Below, one piece after another: positions 25,895 to 34,428 of a stretch of DNA of 64,000 nt. Positions within the stretch are counted from its first letter, which is position 1. The number at the start of each line of letters is the position of its first letter. The position numbers and the translations under genes were made by a program. Location of the stretch: contig CAKPLT010000006.1 in assembly GCA_934167755.1 (NCBI GenBank), positions 17,370 to 81,369 on the forward strand, written 5' to 3'. The notes under the pieces are model-generated. The model was not told the origin of the DNA. It searched no databases and was given only the letters and a program-made list of their open reading frames with translations. The stretch comes from an uncultured Clostridia bacterium. Lineage in GTDB: Bacteria; Bacillota; Clostridia; TANB77; CAG-508.

Positions 25895-26409
25895 TATTCA
25901 TCTCCCCTTATTGTAGCTTCTTCTCTTGTTTCAGTGTTTTCACCAATTACACTAAATGCAAATTCTTCTTTTTTATTAGAACTTTTTATAGTCTTTCTCA
26001 TAGTAACTTTTGTTCCTAATCCTAATACTGATTCAACCTGAACATCATCCATAAAACTTTCCATTATTGTGAACCCCATTCCAGACCTTTCTAAATTTGC
26101 TTTTGTCGTATATAGTGGTTGTTTTGCTATTTCTACATTTTCAATTCCTTTTCCAGAATCTGATATCTCTATAAATATTTCATTTTTTCTAATTTTACAC
26201 ACAAGTTTTACTGTTCCTAAACTCTCCTCATATCCATGGATTATTGAATTAGTTACAGCTTCAGATACAGCTGTTTTTATATCTGCTATTTCTTCAAGTG
26301 TCGGATCTAATTGTGCTACAAATGCTGCAACAGATATTCTTGCAAATGCTTCATTATTTGATTTGCTTAAAAATTCTATTTTCATTTCATTATCATATAT
26401 GTTGTTCAT
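25894..26409 (-). CDS. spoIIAB: Anti-sigma-F factor and SpoIIAA kinase SpoIIAB
   Basis: A GHKL-fold protein that holds sigma-F inactive in the predivisional cell and phosphorylates SpoIIAA. Visible boxes: N box [14 protein letters not shown]1 [11 protein letters not shown]2 [11 protein letters not shown]. At 171 residues it is about 25 longer than the usual 140-146; the extra is a charged tail after the last beta strand ([20 protein letters not shown]). It overlaps the end of spoIIAA by 17 bases and touches sigF by one base, so all three are translationally coupled. Confidence 0.94.
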   Translation of the reverse strand: MNNIYDNEMKIEFLSKSNNEAFARISVAAFVAQLDPTLEEIADIKTAVSEAVTNSIIHGYEESLGTVKLVCKIRKNEIFIEISDSGKGIENVEIAKQPLYTTKANLERSGMGFTIMESFMDDVQVESVLGLGTKVTMRKTIKSSNKKEEFAFSVIGENTETREEATIRGDE

Positions 26410-26734
26410 TTCGTACCTCCTTTTTTGTTTTTATTTCTGGAATAATTTTTAACACTCCACTCATTTCAAATATCTTTCTTACTGGTGTTGTTAAATTGGT
26501 AACTTCTACTTTTCCTCCAAGCATATCTACTAATTTATATCTTCCTATTAATAGTCCTATTCCTGCACTGTCCATAAAAGAAACTTTATTAAAATCAAAT
26601 ATAACTTCTTTAGGCATATATCTTTCAATTTCATTATCTAATCTCCTCCTTATTTTCTGAACAATACATTCATCTATATCTTCGCTTATTTCGAAGATTA
26701 ACCTCTTGTCCTTTTTTTGATAAATACTCTCCAT
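26393..26734 (-). CDS. spoIIAA: Anti-anti-sigma factor SpoIIAA
   Basis: A STAS-domain protein which, when dephosphorylated by SpoIIE, binds SpoIIAB and frees sigma-F. The phosphorylated serine lies in [15 protein letters not shown] near residue 57. Length 113 is normal. First gene of the spoIIA operon; the promoter at 26789-26817 with Spo0A boxes lies 55-125 bases upstream. Confidence 0.94.
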   Translation of the reverse strand: MESIYQKKDKRLIFEISEDIDECIVQKIRRRLDNEIERYMPKEVIFDFNKVSFMDSAGIGLLIGRYKLVDMLGGKVEVTNLTTPVRKIFEMSGVLKIIPEIKTKKEVRNEQHI

Positions 26735-26788
26735 AAACTCTCCTTTCTTTTTTCTTTTGTCTTATCTATTATCAATTTTAGTAAAATC

Positions 26789-26844
26789 ATTATATACTCT
26801 TTTCCATTTTTTTCCAAGATTAAAAATTGAGAAGTTTTGTCGAA
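26789..26844 (-). promoter_or_regulatory. spoIIA promoter with Spo0A box
   Basis: Reverse-strand TTGGAA (26812-26817) and TATAAT (26789-26794) are 17 bases apart. An exact Spo0A box (TGTCGAA on the forward strand, 26838-26844) lies about 20 bases upstream, and a second, oppositely oriented box is at 26855-26861. In Bacillus subtilis spoIIA uses sigma-H; here the spacing and hexamers look like sigma-A. Confidence 0.7.
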
Positions 26845-26854
26845 TCCCAAAGTT

Positions 26855-26894
26855 TTCGACAAGAATTTACTTTTTTATGTAAATATGTTATAAT
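26855..26894 (+). promoter_or_regulatory. Divergent promoter of the 248-residue ORF with Spo0A box
   Basis: TTTACT (26866-26871) and TATAAT (26889-26894) are 17 bases apart on the forward strand. The exact Spo0A box TTCGACA (26855-26861) ends four bases upstream of the -35. Confidence 0.65.
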
Positions 26895-26938
26895 ATATAT
26901 GTAAGATTATTTATATATACATTAAGGAGGAAAAAAAC

Positions 26939-27685
26939 ATGAAAAAAGAAGTAGAAAAAAAAGCAGTACTTAATGAAGATTTAAATGAAGAACAATTAGA
27001 TCTTCAGATACGGCAACTTATTCTAACAGCAAAAGAAGTTAACTGTAATGAACTTCAATTAGTTGAAAAAATATCTATGTATTGGAATAAAGTAAAACAG
27101 CCAGATAAAAAAGTTGAAAAAAATATTGATGACAAAGCAGGTCAAACAGAAATTTTAAGCAAGGACGAGCAAAATTTTGCAAATAAACTTACTAAATTTT
27201 TAGAATATTATCAAAAAGATATTCTTTTTACTGACACAGAATATTGGAAAGATAATTTTCAAGTATATAACACATCTGAAAGTTTTAATAATCGACTTGC
27301 CAACGAAAAAGTAATGCAGAAGGTAATTGGGGATAATTTTAATATCTTATTATCAATGTTTATATTATTTAATAGGAAACAAGCTATAAATCAAAAAAAT
27401 ATTAATTGTATAGTAAAACACACTCTTAAATATAAATATAGACCAGAATTCTCGGATATCTCAATTTCACCTTTATACATTTTCTTTTTTAACAAACTAT
27501 ATTTTCAATCCGAAACTGATTTACCTATTTTTTCCAAAAATGATCACATTGTTTGTATTGGTACCAGCATAGTGAACCGTTCAGGATTTAAAGAATTCGA
27601 AAAATCCAACTCAGGTTATTTTAGGAAAACAAAATCACGCGAAGTTGCTATTGCTGCTATTTGGTTTATTAACAACTACTTCTAA
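26939..27685 (+). CDS. Unknown protein, divergent from spoIIA behind a Spo0A box
   Basis: I do not recognise this 248-residue protein. It is soluble and charged, with a Lys/Glu/Asp-rich N-terminal part (1-75; two or three predicted helices) and a more hydrophobic C-terminal part (about 125-248). It has no signal peptide or membrane helix, no zinc motif and no known catalytic motif that I can see. AAGGAGG 8 bases before ATG, a good sigma-A promoter, and a terminator directly after the stop all support a real gene. Sharing a regulatory region with spoIIA suggests a role at the start of sporulation, but that is inference from position only. Confidence 0.75.
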   Translation: MKKEVEKKAVLNEDLNEEQLDLQIRQLILTAKEVNCNELQLVEKISMYWNKVKQPDKKVEKNIDDKAGQTEILSKDEQNFANKLTKFLEYYQKDILFTDTEYWKDNFQVYNTSESFNNRLANEKVMQKVIGDNFNILLSMFILFNRKQAINQKNINCIVKHTLKYKYRPEFSDISISPLYIFFFNKLYFQSETDLPIFSKNDHIVCIGTSIVNRSGFKEFEKSNSGYFRKTKSREVAIAAIWFINNYF

Positions 27686-27693
27686 CTCTTGCA

Positions 27694-27720
27694 AAAAAGG
27701 TCTCAAATCGAGACCTTTTT
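27694..27720. terminator. Bidirectional terminator between the unknown gene and dtd
   Basis: An 11-bp perfect stem (AAAAAGGTCTC / GAGACCTTTTT) with a 5-base loop and T-runs on both strands lies between convergent genes. Confidence 0.9.
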
Positions 27721-27744
27721 CATATTATTACATAAGTATATATT

Positions 27745-28182
27745 TTATTTTTCAATAATAATTGTCACTGGACCATCATTTAATAATTCTACCTTCATAT
27801 CAGCACCAAAAATTCCCTTTTCAACTTCTATTCCATTTTTTGCACACTCATCACAAAAATATTCATATAAAGGTATTGCTTCTTCTGATCTTGCAGCCTC
27901 AGTAAAACTTGGTCTATTGCCATCATTACAATTTCCATACAATGTAAATTGAGATACTATAAGCAATTTTCCATCAACATCTTTTAATGATAAATTCATT
28001 TTATCATTTTCATCTGTAAACACTCTTAAATTACATACTTTTTTAACCAAATAATCAGCTTGTTCTTTTGTATCTCCAACTTTAATCCCTATTAATACTA
28101 AAAAACCTTTATCAATTTTTCCAACTATTTCTTCATGTACTTTTACACTTGCATTTTTTACTCTTTGAATTACTAATTTCAT
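27745..28182 (-). CDS. dtd: D-aminoacyl-tRNA deacylase
   Basis: Hydrolyses D-amino acids (and glycine on tRNA-Ala) from mischarged tRNAs. The usual 145-residue protein begins MKLVIQRVKNASV at an ATG 8 bases after GGAGG; the open frame upstream is not part of it. Conserved motifs: the SQFTLYGNC active-site motif with its Thr and the C-terminal NDGPVTIIIE, here preceded by VELL. In many Firmicutes it follows relA; here it stands after a zinc-ribbon protein, separated by a short GGGACA palindrome. Confidence 0.93.
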   Translation of the reverse strand: MKLVIQRVKNASVKVHEEIVGKIDKGFLVLIGIKVGDTKEQADYLVKKVCNLRVFTDENDKMNLSLKDVDGKLLIVSQFTLYGNCNDGNRPSFTEAARSEEAIPLYEYFCDECAKNGIEVEKGIFGADMKVELLNDGPVTIIIEK

Positions 28183-28210
28183 TTTTGCTACCTCCGCATC
28201 TTTCTTATAA

Positions 28211-28240
28211 TACAATAAATGTCCCTTAAAATAGGGACAC
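28211..28240. repeat. Short GGGACA inverted repeat between dtd and the zinc-ribbon gene
   Basis: TGTCCC-TTAAAATA-GGGACA, followed by CCTG. It resembles the tips of family A and B elements but is only a 6-bp stem, so membership is uncertain. Confidence 0.4.
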
Positions 28241-28255
28241 CTGCTTATACTATTA

Positions 28256-28879
28256 TTATTGTTGATTTTGTTGTGGTTCACCTTCCTGTTTTGCATTCTC
28301 CTGTGTTTCCACTGCCATTACTTCTGTAACTTTTTCAACAGTATTTTCTCCTTGATTATCTTCTACTGCTTCTTTTGCTCCATCATCTTCATTTATCTCA
28401 TCTGAAGAATTATTATCTTCCTTTGAACATTCAGAACAATTTGTTTCTTCTGAATTACTAGAACTTTCAGAATTATTTTCCACATTTACAATTTCAGCTT
28501 CTTTAACTTCAATTTCTGGTTGTTTTGCACCACATTTTGGACAATATGTATTATCCAATTCAATTTCAGCATGGCAATTTTCACATTGTTTCTTTTCTTT
28601 CAATTCTAATATTGTTTTTAAACATGTTTCAATTTCTGCTGATAGTACATCAATTTTTGTGCATTCTTCTTCTAATTCTGTTTTTATATCAATATTTTCT
28701 TCTCTAATATGTTTTTCATAAACTTTTTTTCCTATTTCTTTGTATATGTCATTAATATTTGATTTATTCTCATTTATTTTCATTCTTAATTTTGCCTCTT
28801 TAGCAATTTTGCTTGTTTTTTCTGCAGTTACATCATATGCTTTACTTGCTTTTTTACCTAAATTATCAAAAAATCCCAT
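28256..28879 (-). CDS. Zinc-ribbon protein with acidic tail
   Basis: A 207-residue protein of unknown role. The N-terminal helical part (MGFFDNLGKKASKAYD and onward, about 1-95) resembles small Clostridial proteins that begin with this amphipathic helix. A double-CxxC zinc ribbon follows (CENCHAEIELDNTYCPKCG, about 99-118). The remaining 85 residues are Glu/Asn/Ser-rich and unstructured, with one more CxxC (CSEC) in the tail. No membrane segment. It lies about 70 bases before dtd and 95 after gpsA. Function is not assigned. Confidence 0.75.
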   Translation of the reverse strand: MGFFDNLGKKASKAYDVTAEKTSKIAKEAKLRMKINENKSNINDIYKEIGKKVYEKHIREENIDIKTELEEECTKIDVLSAEIETCLKTILELKEKKQCENCHAEIELDNTYCPKCGAKQPEIEVKEAEIVNVENNSESSSNSEETNCSECSKEDNNSSDEINEDDGAKEAVEDNQGENTVEKVTEVMAVETQENAKQEGEPQQNQQ

Positions 28880-28974
28880 TTTTCTTTCTTCCTTTCTAAT
28901 AGTAAAAACTTGTTATTATACATATTTTTAACCTTTTATTTTATTTCTATTCTAAAAATCATAACACAGCTTAA

Positions 28975-29961
28975 TTAAATTTCATTTTTTCTAGCCCTGT
29001 TCATTAAAGCATCAACAGCATCTTCTGGCTTTAGTCCCTTATATAAAATTCCATATACTGCTTCAACTATAGGCATTTCTATATTATGTAATTTTCCTAA
29101 TTCATATGCTACTTCAATATTATCTATACTTTCAATAGTCATTCCAACTTCTTTTTTAGTTTCCTCTAAACTTAGTCCTTGACCTATTAATTTTCCAGCT
29201 TTTCTATTTCTACTATGTTCACTTAAGCATGTAACAATCAAATCACCAAGTCCACTTAAACCATATAAAGTATCTTTTTGACCTCCAAGAGCCACTCCAA
29301 GTCTAGAAAGTTCAGCTAATCCTCTTGTTATTAAAGCTGCAAATGTATTATCACCAAGACCAATACCTGCTGCTACACCTGCACAGAAAGCTATTATATT
29401 TTTTAATGCTCCACCAAGTTCAACACCTTTTACATCTTTAGAAGTATATATTCTCATCTTACTAGACATACATGTATCTTGAACTAGTTTTAAAACAGAA
29501 TCATATTTTGATGCTACAACTAAAAGAGTTGGTGTAGCAACAGAAACCTCTTCTGCGTGGCTTGGTCCAGACAATACTGCAATTTTTGCATTTGGAATTT
29601 CTTCCTGAATAACTTCATCAAGTGTTAACATACTTTCTTTTTCAAAGCCTTTAGAACATATTACAATTGGTTGATTTTTAACATATTTTTTATATTCTTT
29701 TACAGTTTCTCTTGTAAATTTTGATGGTGTTACATGTAATATAATATCTGTATCTTCTATTGCCTTTTTATAAGATGTTGTACATTCAATTCCATCTGGT
29801 ATTACTATATTTGGCAAAAACTTGCATTTTCTTTCTTTATTAATTAAATCTTTTTCTTCTTCTGAAAATGACCAAAGCTTCACCTTGTTTCCTAGCTTTG
29901 CCAAGTGAATTGCAAGAGCAACTCCCCAACTACCGCTTCCTATTATTGCTATATTTTTCAT
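28975..29961 (-). CDS. gpsA: NAD(P)-dependent glycerol-3-phosphate dehydrogenase
   Basis: Reduces dihydroxyacetone phosphate to sn-glycerol 3-phosphate, the backbone of phospholipids. The dinucleotide motif is IGSGSWGVALAIHLA at the N-terminus. The catalytic Lys is in VELGGALKNIIAFCAGV, and the C-terminal domain contains GLSGLGDLIVTCLSEHSRNR. Length 328 normal. It lies 22 bases after plsY, which uses its product, so plsY-gpsA (probably with der) form a membrane-lipid unit. Confidence 0.95.
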   Translation of the reverse strand: MKNIAIIGSGSWGVALAIHLAKLGNKVKLWSFSEEEKDLINKERKCKFLPNIVIPDGIECTTSYKKAIEDTDIILHVTPSKFTRETVKEYKKYVKNQPIVICSKGFEKESMLTLDEVIQEEIPNAKIAVLSGPSHAEEVSVATPTLLVVASKYDSVLKLVQDTCMSSKMRIYTSKDVKGVELGGALKNIIAFCAGVAAGIGLGDNTFAALITRGLAELSRLGVALGGQKDTLYGLSGLGDLIVTCLSEHSRNRKAGKLIGQGLSLEETKKEVGMTIESIDNIEVAYELGKLHNIEMPIVEAVYGILYKGLKPEDAVDALMNRARKNEI

Positions 29962-29983
29962 TTCTTCCTCCTTAGTTTTTAAT

Positions 29984-30616
29984 TTATTTTTTCTTAAAAC
30001 TTATTTTGTTTTCTGTTCCATTTAAAATTCTTTGTATGTTACTTCTATGATTAAATGCAACAATTAATGCCAAAATTATACTATATACAAAATAACTACT
30101 TCCATCTGATATTGTATAATTTGTATGTATAAATAATACTAATACTGGGAATAAAACAGCTGCACCAACTGACCCCATTGATACCATTTTTGTTAATGCC
30201 ATTAAAACTAGTGCAAACACTAAACAAATTAATCCAATTTTCCAATTAGTCATTAATAAAACTCCTAATGAAGTTGCAACACCTTTTCCACCTTTAAAGT
30301 TAAAAAATACTGGAAAAGTATGACCTACTACAACAAGAATTCCTGCAATTTGTACTAATAATGATTTATCAGAATTTTTTGCAATTGCACCTACAATAAT
30401 TGCAAATATTATTGCAGCTACACCTTTTAACGCATCACACAAAAGAGTCAATACTGCGGCTTTTGTCCCTACAGATCTAAGCATGTTTGTTGCCCCTGCA
30501 TTTCCACTTCCTTTTTCTCTTACATCAAATCCTGCCATTTTTTTGCTTATTATTACTGAAAAACTTACACTTCCTATTAAATATGCTACTAATGCTACTA
30601 TTATATATGCTGCCAT
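29984..30616 (-). CDS. plsY: Glycerol-3-phosphate acyltransferase PlsY
   Basis: A membrane acyltransferase that moves the acyl group of acyl-phosphate to glycerol 3-phosphate, the first step of phosphatidate synthesis. Five or so membrane helices and the three family motifs are visible: GSGNAGATNMLRSVG, FKGGKGVATSLGV, and NHRSNIQRILNGTE near the C-terminus. I start at MAAYIIV, 9 bases after AAAGGAG; an ATG two codons earlier is only 3 bases from it. plsX is not nearby. A family B palindrome fills the gap to der. Confidence 0.93.
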   Translation of the reverse strand: MAAYIIVALVAYLIGSVSFSVIISKKMAGFDVREKGSGNAGATNMLRSVGTKAAVLTLLCDALKGVAAIIFAIIVGAIAKNSDKSLLVQIAGILVVVGHTFPVFFNFKGGKGVATSLGVLLMTNWKIGLICLVFALVLMALTKMVSMGSVGAAVLFPVLVLFIHTNYTISDGSSYFVYSIILALIVAFNHRSNIQRILNGTENKISFKKK

Positions 30617-30636
30617 TTTCATCTACTCCTTTCATT

Positions 30637-30702
30637 GGGAAATTTTGTACCTGGTCCCAAATTTTCCCTAAATGGAAATTTAGGACCGGGTACATTTTTT
30701 CC
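30637..30702. repeat. Family B palindrome between plsY and der
   Basis: Two half-units in inverted order, one with TGTACCTGGTCCC and one with GGACCGGGTACA, each closed by GGGAAA/TTTCC ends, about 66 bases in total. It lies between the der stop codon and the plsY Shine-Dalgarno. Confidence 0.8.
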
Positions 30703-30705
30703 ATT

Positions 30706-32040
30706 TTATCCTTCCATTTCTTTATCTAATTTTTCTCTTGCTATCATTCTAATTGGTGTTCCTTCTAGTCCAAACTCTTTTCTTAATTGGTTTATCAAAT
30801 ATCTTTGATACGAAAAGTGAAATAATTCCTTATTATTAACAAATATTACAAATGTTGGTGGTTTTGTAGATACCTGTGTTCCATAAAATATCTTTAATCT
30901 CTTTCCTTTATCTGTTGGAGGTTGAACTAATGCAATAGCTTCATTTATTACTTGATTTAATACAGATGTTGAAATTCTCTTTGCATTTTGTTCTGCGACA
31001 TTGTTTATCATATTAAATAACTTGTCCACTCTTTGTCCTGTCTTTGCTGATATAAATATCATTGGCGCATATGATAAATATGATAATTTATTATATACTT
31101 CTTTTTTGTACTTTTCTAAAGTACCTGTTTCTTTTTCATATTCATCCCACTTGTTTACAACAATTATAACACCTTTTCCTGCTTCATGAGCTTCACCTGC
31201 AATTTTCGCATCTTGTTCTGTTACACCCTCTAAAGCATCTATCATCATCAAACATACATCAGCTCTTTCAATTGCTAATAATGTTCTCATAATACTAAAC
31301 TTTTCTATCGACTCTGTTACTTTGCTCTTTCTTCTTATTCCAGCAGTATCTATCAATACATATTTTCCATAGTCATTTTCATATTCAGTATCAATCGCAT
31401 CTCTTGTAGTTCCTGCAATCGAACTTACAATTGTTCTATTTTGACCTAATATCTTATTTATTAATGATGATTTTCCTACATTTGGTTTTCCTATTACAGC
31501 AACTTTTATCCTGTCATCTTCATCTTCACCCTCTTGCTTTTCTGGGAATTTTTCGTATATTGCATCAAGTACATCTCCTATTCCTAAAGCATTTGCCGCT
31601 GACACAGGATGTGGTTCTCCTACTCCTAAATTATAAAATTCATAAACATCATTTTTATCTCTACTCATATTATCAGCTTTGTTACAGACTAATACTACTG
31701 GTTTTTTTGATTTTTTTAACATTAATGCAATTTCTTGATCCACAGCTGTTACACCTTGTTTTATATCAGTTAAAAATATTATTACATCAGCTATTTCAAT
31801 AGCCATTTGTGCTTGTTGTCTCATTTGAGATATAATAATATCTTCTGATTCTGGTTCAATTCCAGCTGTATCAACTACTGTAAAATTTCTACCTCTCCAA
31901 TTTGTTTCTGCATATACTCTATCTCTTGTTACACCTGGTGTATCTTCAACTATTGATATTCGACTTCCTACTATATAATTGAAAAATGTTGATTTTCCTA
32001 CATTTGGCTTTCCTATGATTGCAACTGTTGGTTTTCCCAT
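30706..32040 (-). CDS. der: Ribosome-associated GTPase Der (EngA)
   Basis: An essential GTPase with two tandem G domains that assists 50S subunit assembly. G domain 1 has GKPNVGKSTFFN and DTAGIE; G domain 2 (from about 175) has GKPNVGKSSLIN and DTAGIRRKSKV, with NKWD. A KH-like C-terminal domain follows (about 355-444). Length 444 normal. It begins 26 bases from the family B repeats upstream. der-plsY-gpsA is a common Firmicute order. Confidence 0.96.
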   Translation of the reverse strand: MGKPTVAIIGKPNVGKSTFFNYIVGSRISIVEDTPGVTRDRVYAETNWRGRNFTVVDTAGIEPESEDIIISQMRQQAQMAIEIADVIIFLTDIKQGVTAVDQEIALMLKKSKKPVVLVCNKADNMSRDKNDVYEFYNLGVGEPHPVSAANALGIGDVLDAIYEKFPEKQEGEDEDDRIKVAVIGKPNVGKSSLINKILGQNRTIVSSIAGTTRDAIDTEYENDYGKYVLIDTAGIRRKSKVTESIEKFSIMRTLLAIERADVCLMMIDALEGVTEQDAKIAGEAHEAGKGVIIVVNKWDEYEKETGTLEKYKKEVYNKLSYLSYAPMIFISAKTGQRVDKLFNMINNVAEQNAKRISTSVLNQVINEAIALVQPPTDKGKRLKIFYGTQVSTKPPTFVIFVNNKELFHFSYQRYLINQLRKEFGLEGTPIRMIAREKLDKEMEG

Positions 32041-32065
32041 CTCATTTCCTGCCTTTCATAATTTT

Positions 32066-32132
32066 GGGGAAATTTAGGACCAGGTACATTTTTTCCATTA
32101 ATGGGAAATTTAGGACCGGGTACATTTTTTCC
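32066..32132. repeat. Family B repeat, two tandem half-units upstream of der
   Basis: Two direct copies of a roughly 30-base unit, GGAAAAAATGTACCYGGTCC followed by TAAATTTCCC (on the reverse strand), lie between spoIVFB and der. Because the units are in the same orientation the pair does not fold into one long stem, unlike the 23 kb copy. Confidence 0.8.
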
Positions 32133-32158
32133 TTATTTTCATTTATATTTTACTATTT

Positions 32159-32785
32159 TCACCGCAAAATATCAAGTGTTTTACCATTTTTTTCTTTTAA
32201 AATCAAACTCCATAAAAATATACATACTAAAAATATTGCAATATTTTTTAAACAGTAAACCGCAATACTACTACAAATAGTTAAAACAATTATTATAGTT
32301 TTTGACACATTTTTTATAATGTTTTTTGATTTATCCTTTCCAAATTCTATATGTAAAATTCCTTTTATTATTCTTCCACCATCTAATGGATATAATGGTA
32401 TTAAATTGAATACTGCTATTAATAAATTTGAATATACTGCATCTTGTTTTTCTATATATGGAATATCAATATATGTAAAAATAACAACTAATATCATACT
32501 TAATATTGGTCCAACACTTGCAATAATTATTTTTTTTAATGTCAAAACATCTGCATTTTTTATACTTTTTTTATAATCTATAAAATTTGCTTTAAACGAA
32601 CTGGAAAAACCACAAGGTAATATTTCTATTTTATCTGGTTTCATTTTTAGCATTAGCCCTGCTATAATATGTCCTAATTCATGCAAAAAAGAAAAAAACA
32701 TAATTATCATATAAATCTTTATTTGATTAGTAAAATAAAATATTGCTAAAAAAATAAAGATTTTTAAATCTATTCTTATTTTCAA
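32159..32785 (-). CDS. spoIVFB: SpoIVFB-type M50 intramembrane metalloprotease
   Basis: A site-2-protease-family enzyme in the forespore outer membrane that cleaves pro-sigma-K. Six or so hydrophobic segments; the zinc-binding HELGH lies in the second membrane segment (about residue 36) and the third ligand in PLYPLDGGRIIKG near 135. Length 208 suits a family member without the C-terminal CBS domain found in Bacillus subtilis SpoIVFB. Starts with TTG, 6 bases after AGGAGG. It lies 36 bases after the spoIVFA-like gene, which supports the name. sigK is not in this window. Confidence 0.85.
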   Translation of the reverse strand: MKIRIDLKIFIFLAIFYFTNQIKIYMIIMFFSFLHELGHIIAGLMLKMKPDKIEILPCGFSSSFKANFIDYKKSIKNADVLTLKKIIIASVGPILSMILVVIFTYIDIPYIEKQDAVYSNLLIAVFNLIPLYPLDGGRIIKGILHIEFGKDKSKNIIKNVSKTIIIVLTICSSIAVYCLKNIAIFLVCIFLWSLILKEKNGKTLDILR

Positions 32786-32821
32786 ATCTTCCTCCTAATA
32801 TAATACATCTATATAAACTTT

Positions 32822-33754
32822 TTATAATTCCAAAACTAATTGTGGATTTACATATCTATCTTGATACCTAATTTCAAAATGCAGATGTGGTCCTGTTGTA
32901 TTACCTGTTGAGCCAACTTCCGCTATTTCTTGTCCTTGCTTAATTGTATCACCTTCATTTACATTTAACTTACTACAATGTGCATATACTATAATAACAT
33001 CACTTGTTTGAATTTTTAAATGTTTGCCATAATCACCTGTTGTTGATGAAAGTATTACGGTTCCATCTGTTGCAGAAACAATTTTTGTTCCTGTCTCTGC
33101 TGCTATATCTGTACCTGTATGATTTTTAGGCACTGTCTCAGTTGTTGGATTTCTCCATCCAAATGCTGAACTTATTTTTCCATTAACAGGTTTTATGAAA
33201 CTAATTGTACTTTTTATATAATTTGCATCTTGTTCCATTTGTGATAATTCTTTTGTTTCATTTTCTTCTAAAGGGGCTATCATTTCTTCTGCTCCACCTA
33301 TATTTTCATCATTATTTATTTCCTGATTCTTCGATTCTGTATTTTCTGCATTTTGTTCATTAGCATTTTCATTACTTATGTTTTCTCTCTGTTCATTTTC
33401 ACTTTGTTGTTCTTCATTATTTTTGGGGCTTTCACTCTCTATAATTTTGTTATATGTATCTACTACTTTATTTGAAATTATTGAATACAATTCAATAAAA
33501 TTTATATCTTGTGATAATATTTCTTTTGCTTTACTTGTAAAATCCGCTGAAAATATATAATTATTATTAACAATTAAATAAAATATTCCATAAATAATTA
33601 AACACCCAATAATTTGTCTAATCATTTTTCTTAATAATTTGATATTTTTCTTTTCATTTGGAATTCTCTTTAATGTTTCTCTTACAGGAACTTCTTGTTC
33701 TCTTCTTTTATAATATATTTCTTCTGCTCTTTTTATTTTATCTTCAACAGACAT
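32822..33754 (-). CDS. spoIVFA: SpoIVFA-like M23 peptidase-domain membrane protein
   Basis: SpoIVFA holds and regulates the protease SpoIVFB. One membrane helix (about 45-65) is followed by an outer Glu/Asn-rich linker (about 115-170) and a complete LytM/M23 domain (about 190-310). The zinc ligands HTGTDIAAETG and HLHFEIRYQ are intact. I start at MSVEDKIKR (310 residues), 6 bases after GGAGAG. Assignment rests on fold and on spoIVFB just downstream; a general wall endopeptidase cannot be excluded. Confidence 0.78.
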   Translation of the reverse strand: MSVEDKIKRAEEIYYKRREQEVPVRETLKRIPNEKKNIKLLRKMIRQIIGCLIIYGIFYLIVNNNYIFSADFTSKAKEILSQDINFIELYSIISNKVVDTYNKIIESESPKNNEEQQSENEQRENISNENANEQNAENTESKNQEINNDENIGGAEEMIAPLEENETKELSQMEQDANYIKSTISFIKPVNGKISSAFGWRNPTTETVPKNHTGTDIAAETGTKIVSATDGTVILSSTTGDYGKHLKIQTSDVIIVYAHCSKLNVNEGDTIKQGQEIAEVGSTGNTTGPHLHFEIRYQDRYVNPQLVLEL

Positions 33755-33799
33755 TGCTCTCTCCATATTTTATTTAGCTCCCTTCTCATTATAAACTGC

Positions 33800-33855
33800 A
33801 AAAAACACTTTATCTACTGCATTTACTAATGTTTATGCATGTATAAAGTGTTTTA
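33800..33855 (-). terminator. Terminator between the tail-anchored protein gene and spoIVFA
   Basis: Stem AAAACACTTTAT / ATAAAGTGTTTT encloses a 32-base loop with further symmetry and is followed by TTTG on the reverse strand. It separates the surface operon from spoIVFA. Confidence 0.65.
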
Positions 33856-33860
33856 TGTTA

Positions 33861-34202
33861 TTATATGAAATTTATTATAAGACTGATAACAAAAAGAATA
33901 GTTGAAATCATACTATAATATTTTAATCTTTTGTATTTTATTACTATACTTTTGTCATTCTTTTCATTTTTTTTCTTATTTTCTATTTTATTGATATAAT
34001 CAGAAACAAGCATTTCGGCTTCTTTTAAAATACAATCTTTTGACTTGGTCTGAATTTCCATTGCATTCATTTTTTTTCCTTTTTCTATAAATTCTGTTTC
34101 TTTTACTCTTTGATTTTCTTTGAAAATAATTATCGCTTCTTCTACCATATTTGATGGTAGATTTTTTAGTACTACCATATTTTTCATATCGCTTGATTCC
34201 AT
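33861..34202 (-). CDS. Small tail-anchored protein of unknown function
   Basis: A 113-residue protein I do not recognise. The N-terminal 90 residues are charged and helical (VVLKNLPSNMVEEAIIIFKE, then Lys/Glu-rich). A single hydrophobic helix at the very C-terminus (MISTILFVISLIINFI) would anchor it in the membrane with the bulk in the cytoplasm. Strong AAAGGAG about 8 bases upstream. It lies last in the reverse-strand run that begins with the sortase, 76 bases after the tiny YAKY-motif ORF, and has its own terminator. Confidence 0.7.
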   Translation of the reverse strand: MESSDMKNMVVLKNLPSNMVEEAIIIFKENQRVKETEFIEKGKKMNAMEIQTKSKDCILKEAEMLVSDYINKIENKKKNEKNDKSIVIKYKRLKYYSMISTILFVISLIINFI

Positions 34203-34278
34203 TATATCACTCCTTTGTGAAATTTTATATTCTAATTTTTTCCACTTTAAGTAATTTTATACAAATTTTTCAAATTTG

Positions 34279-34428
34279 TTATTCACATTCTATTTCTGCA
34301 GCGGTTATTGTATAATTATATACATATTTTGCATAGCTTATTGTACTTATATTAATTATTATAGTGAAGATTGATATTAGAATTAAAATAATTTGAATCA
34401 TAATTTTTTTTATTTTTTCTGTTAACAT
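34279..34428 (-). CDS. 49-residue exported peptide with a YAKY motif, coupled to the upstream gene
   Basis: ATG at 34426-34428 overlaps the stop of the gene before it (TAATG) and has GGAG 8 bases upstream. It encodes a basic N-terminus, one hydrophobic helix (about 9-31), then SYAKYVYNYT and a 10-residue end, ITAAEIECE. The Y-A-[RK]-Y after the helix matches both exported proteins upstream (SYARYIQTEN, TYARYMSQEK). It therefore looks like a third, minimal member. Role unknown; possibilities include a secreted peptide or a minor subunit of a surface fibre. Confidence 0.6.
   Translation of the reverse strand: MLTEKIKKIMIQIILILISIFTIIINISTISYAKYVYNYTITAAEIECE

Noticed and set aside
28183..28296. 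38-codon extension upstream of dtd
   Set aside because: The Dtd family begins at MKLVIQRV, which has a proper GGAGG; the extension is intergenic and includes a palindrome.
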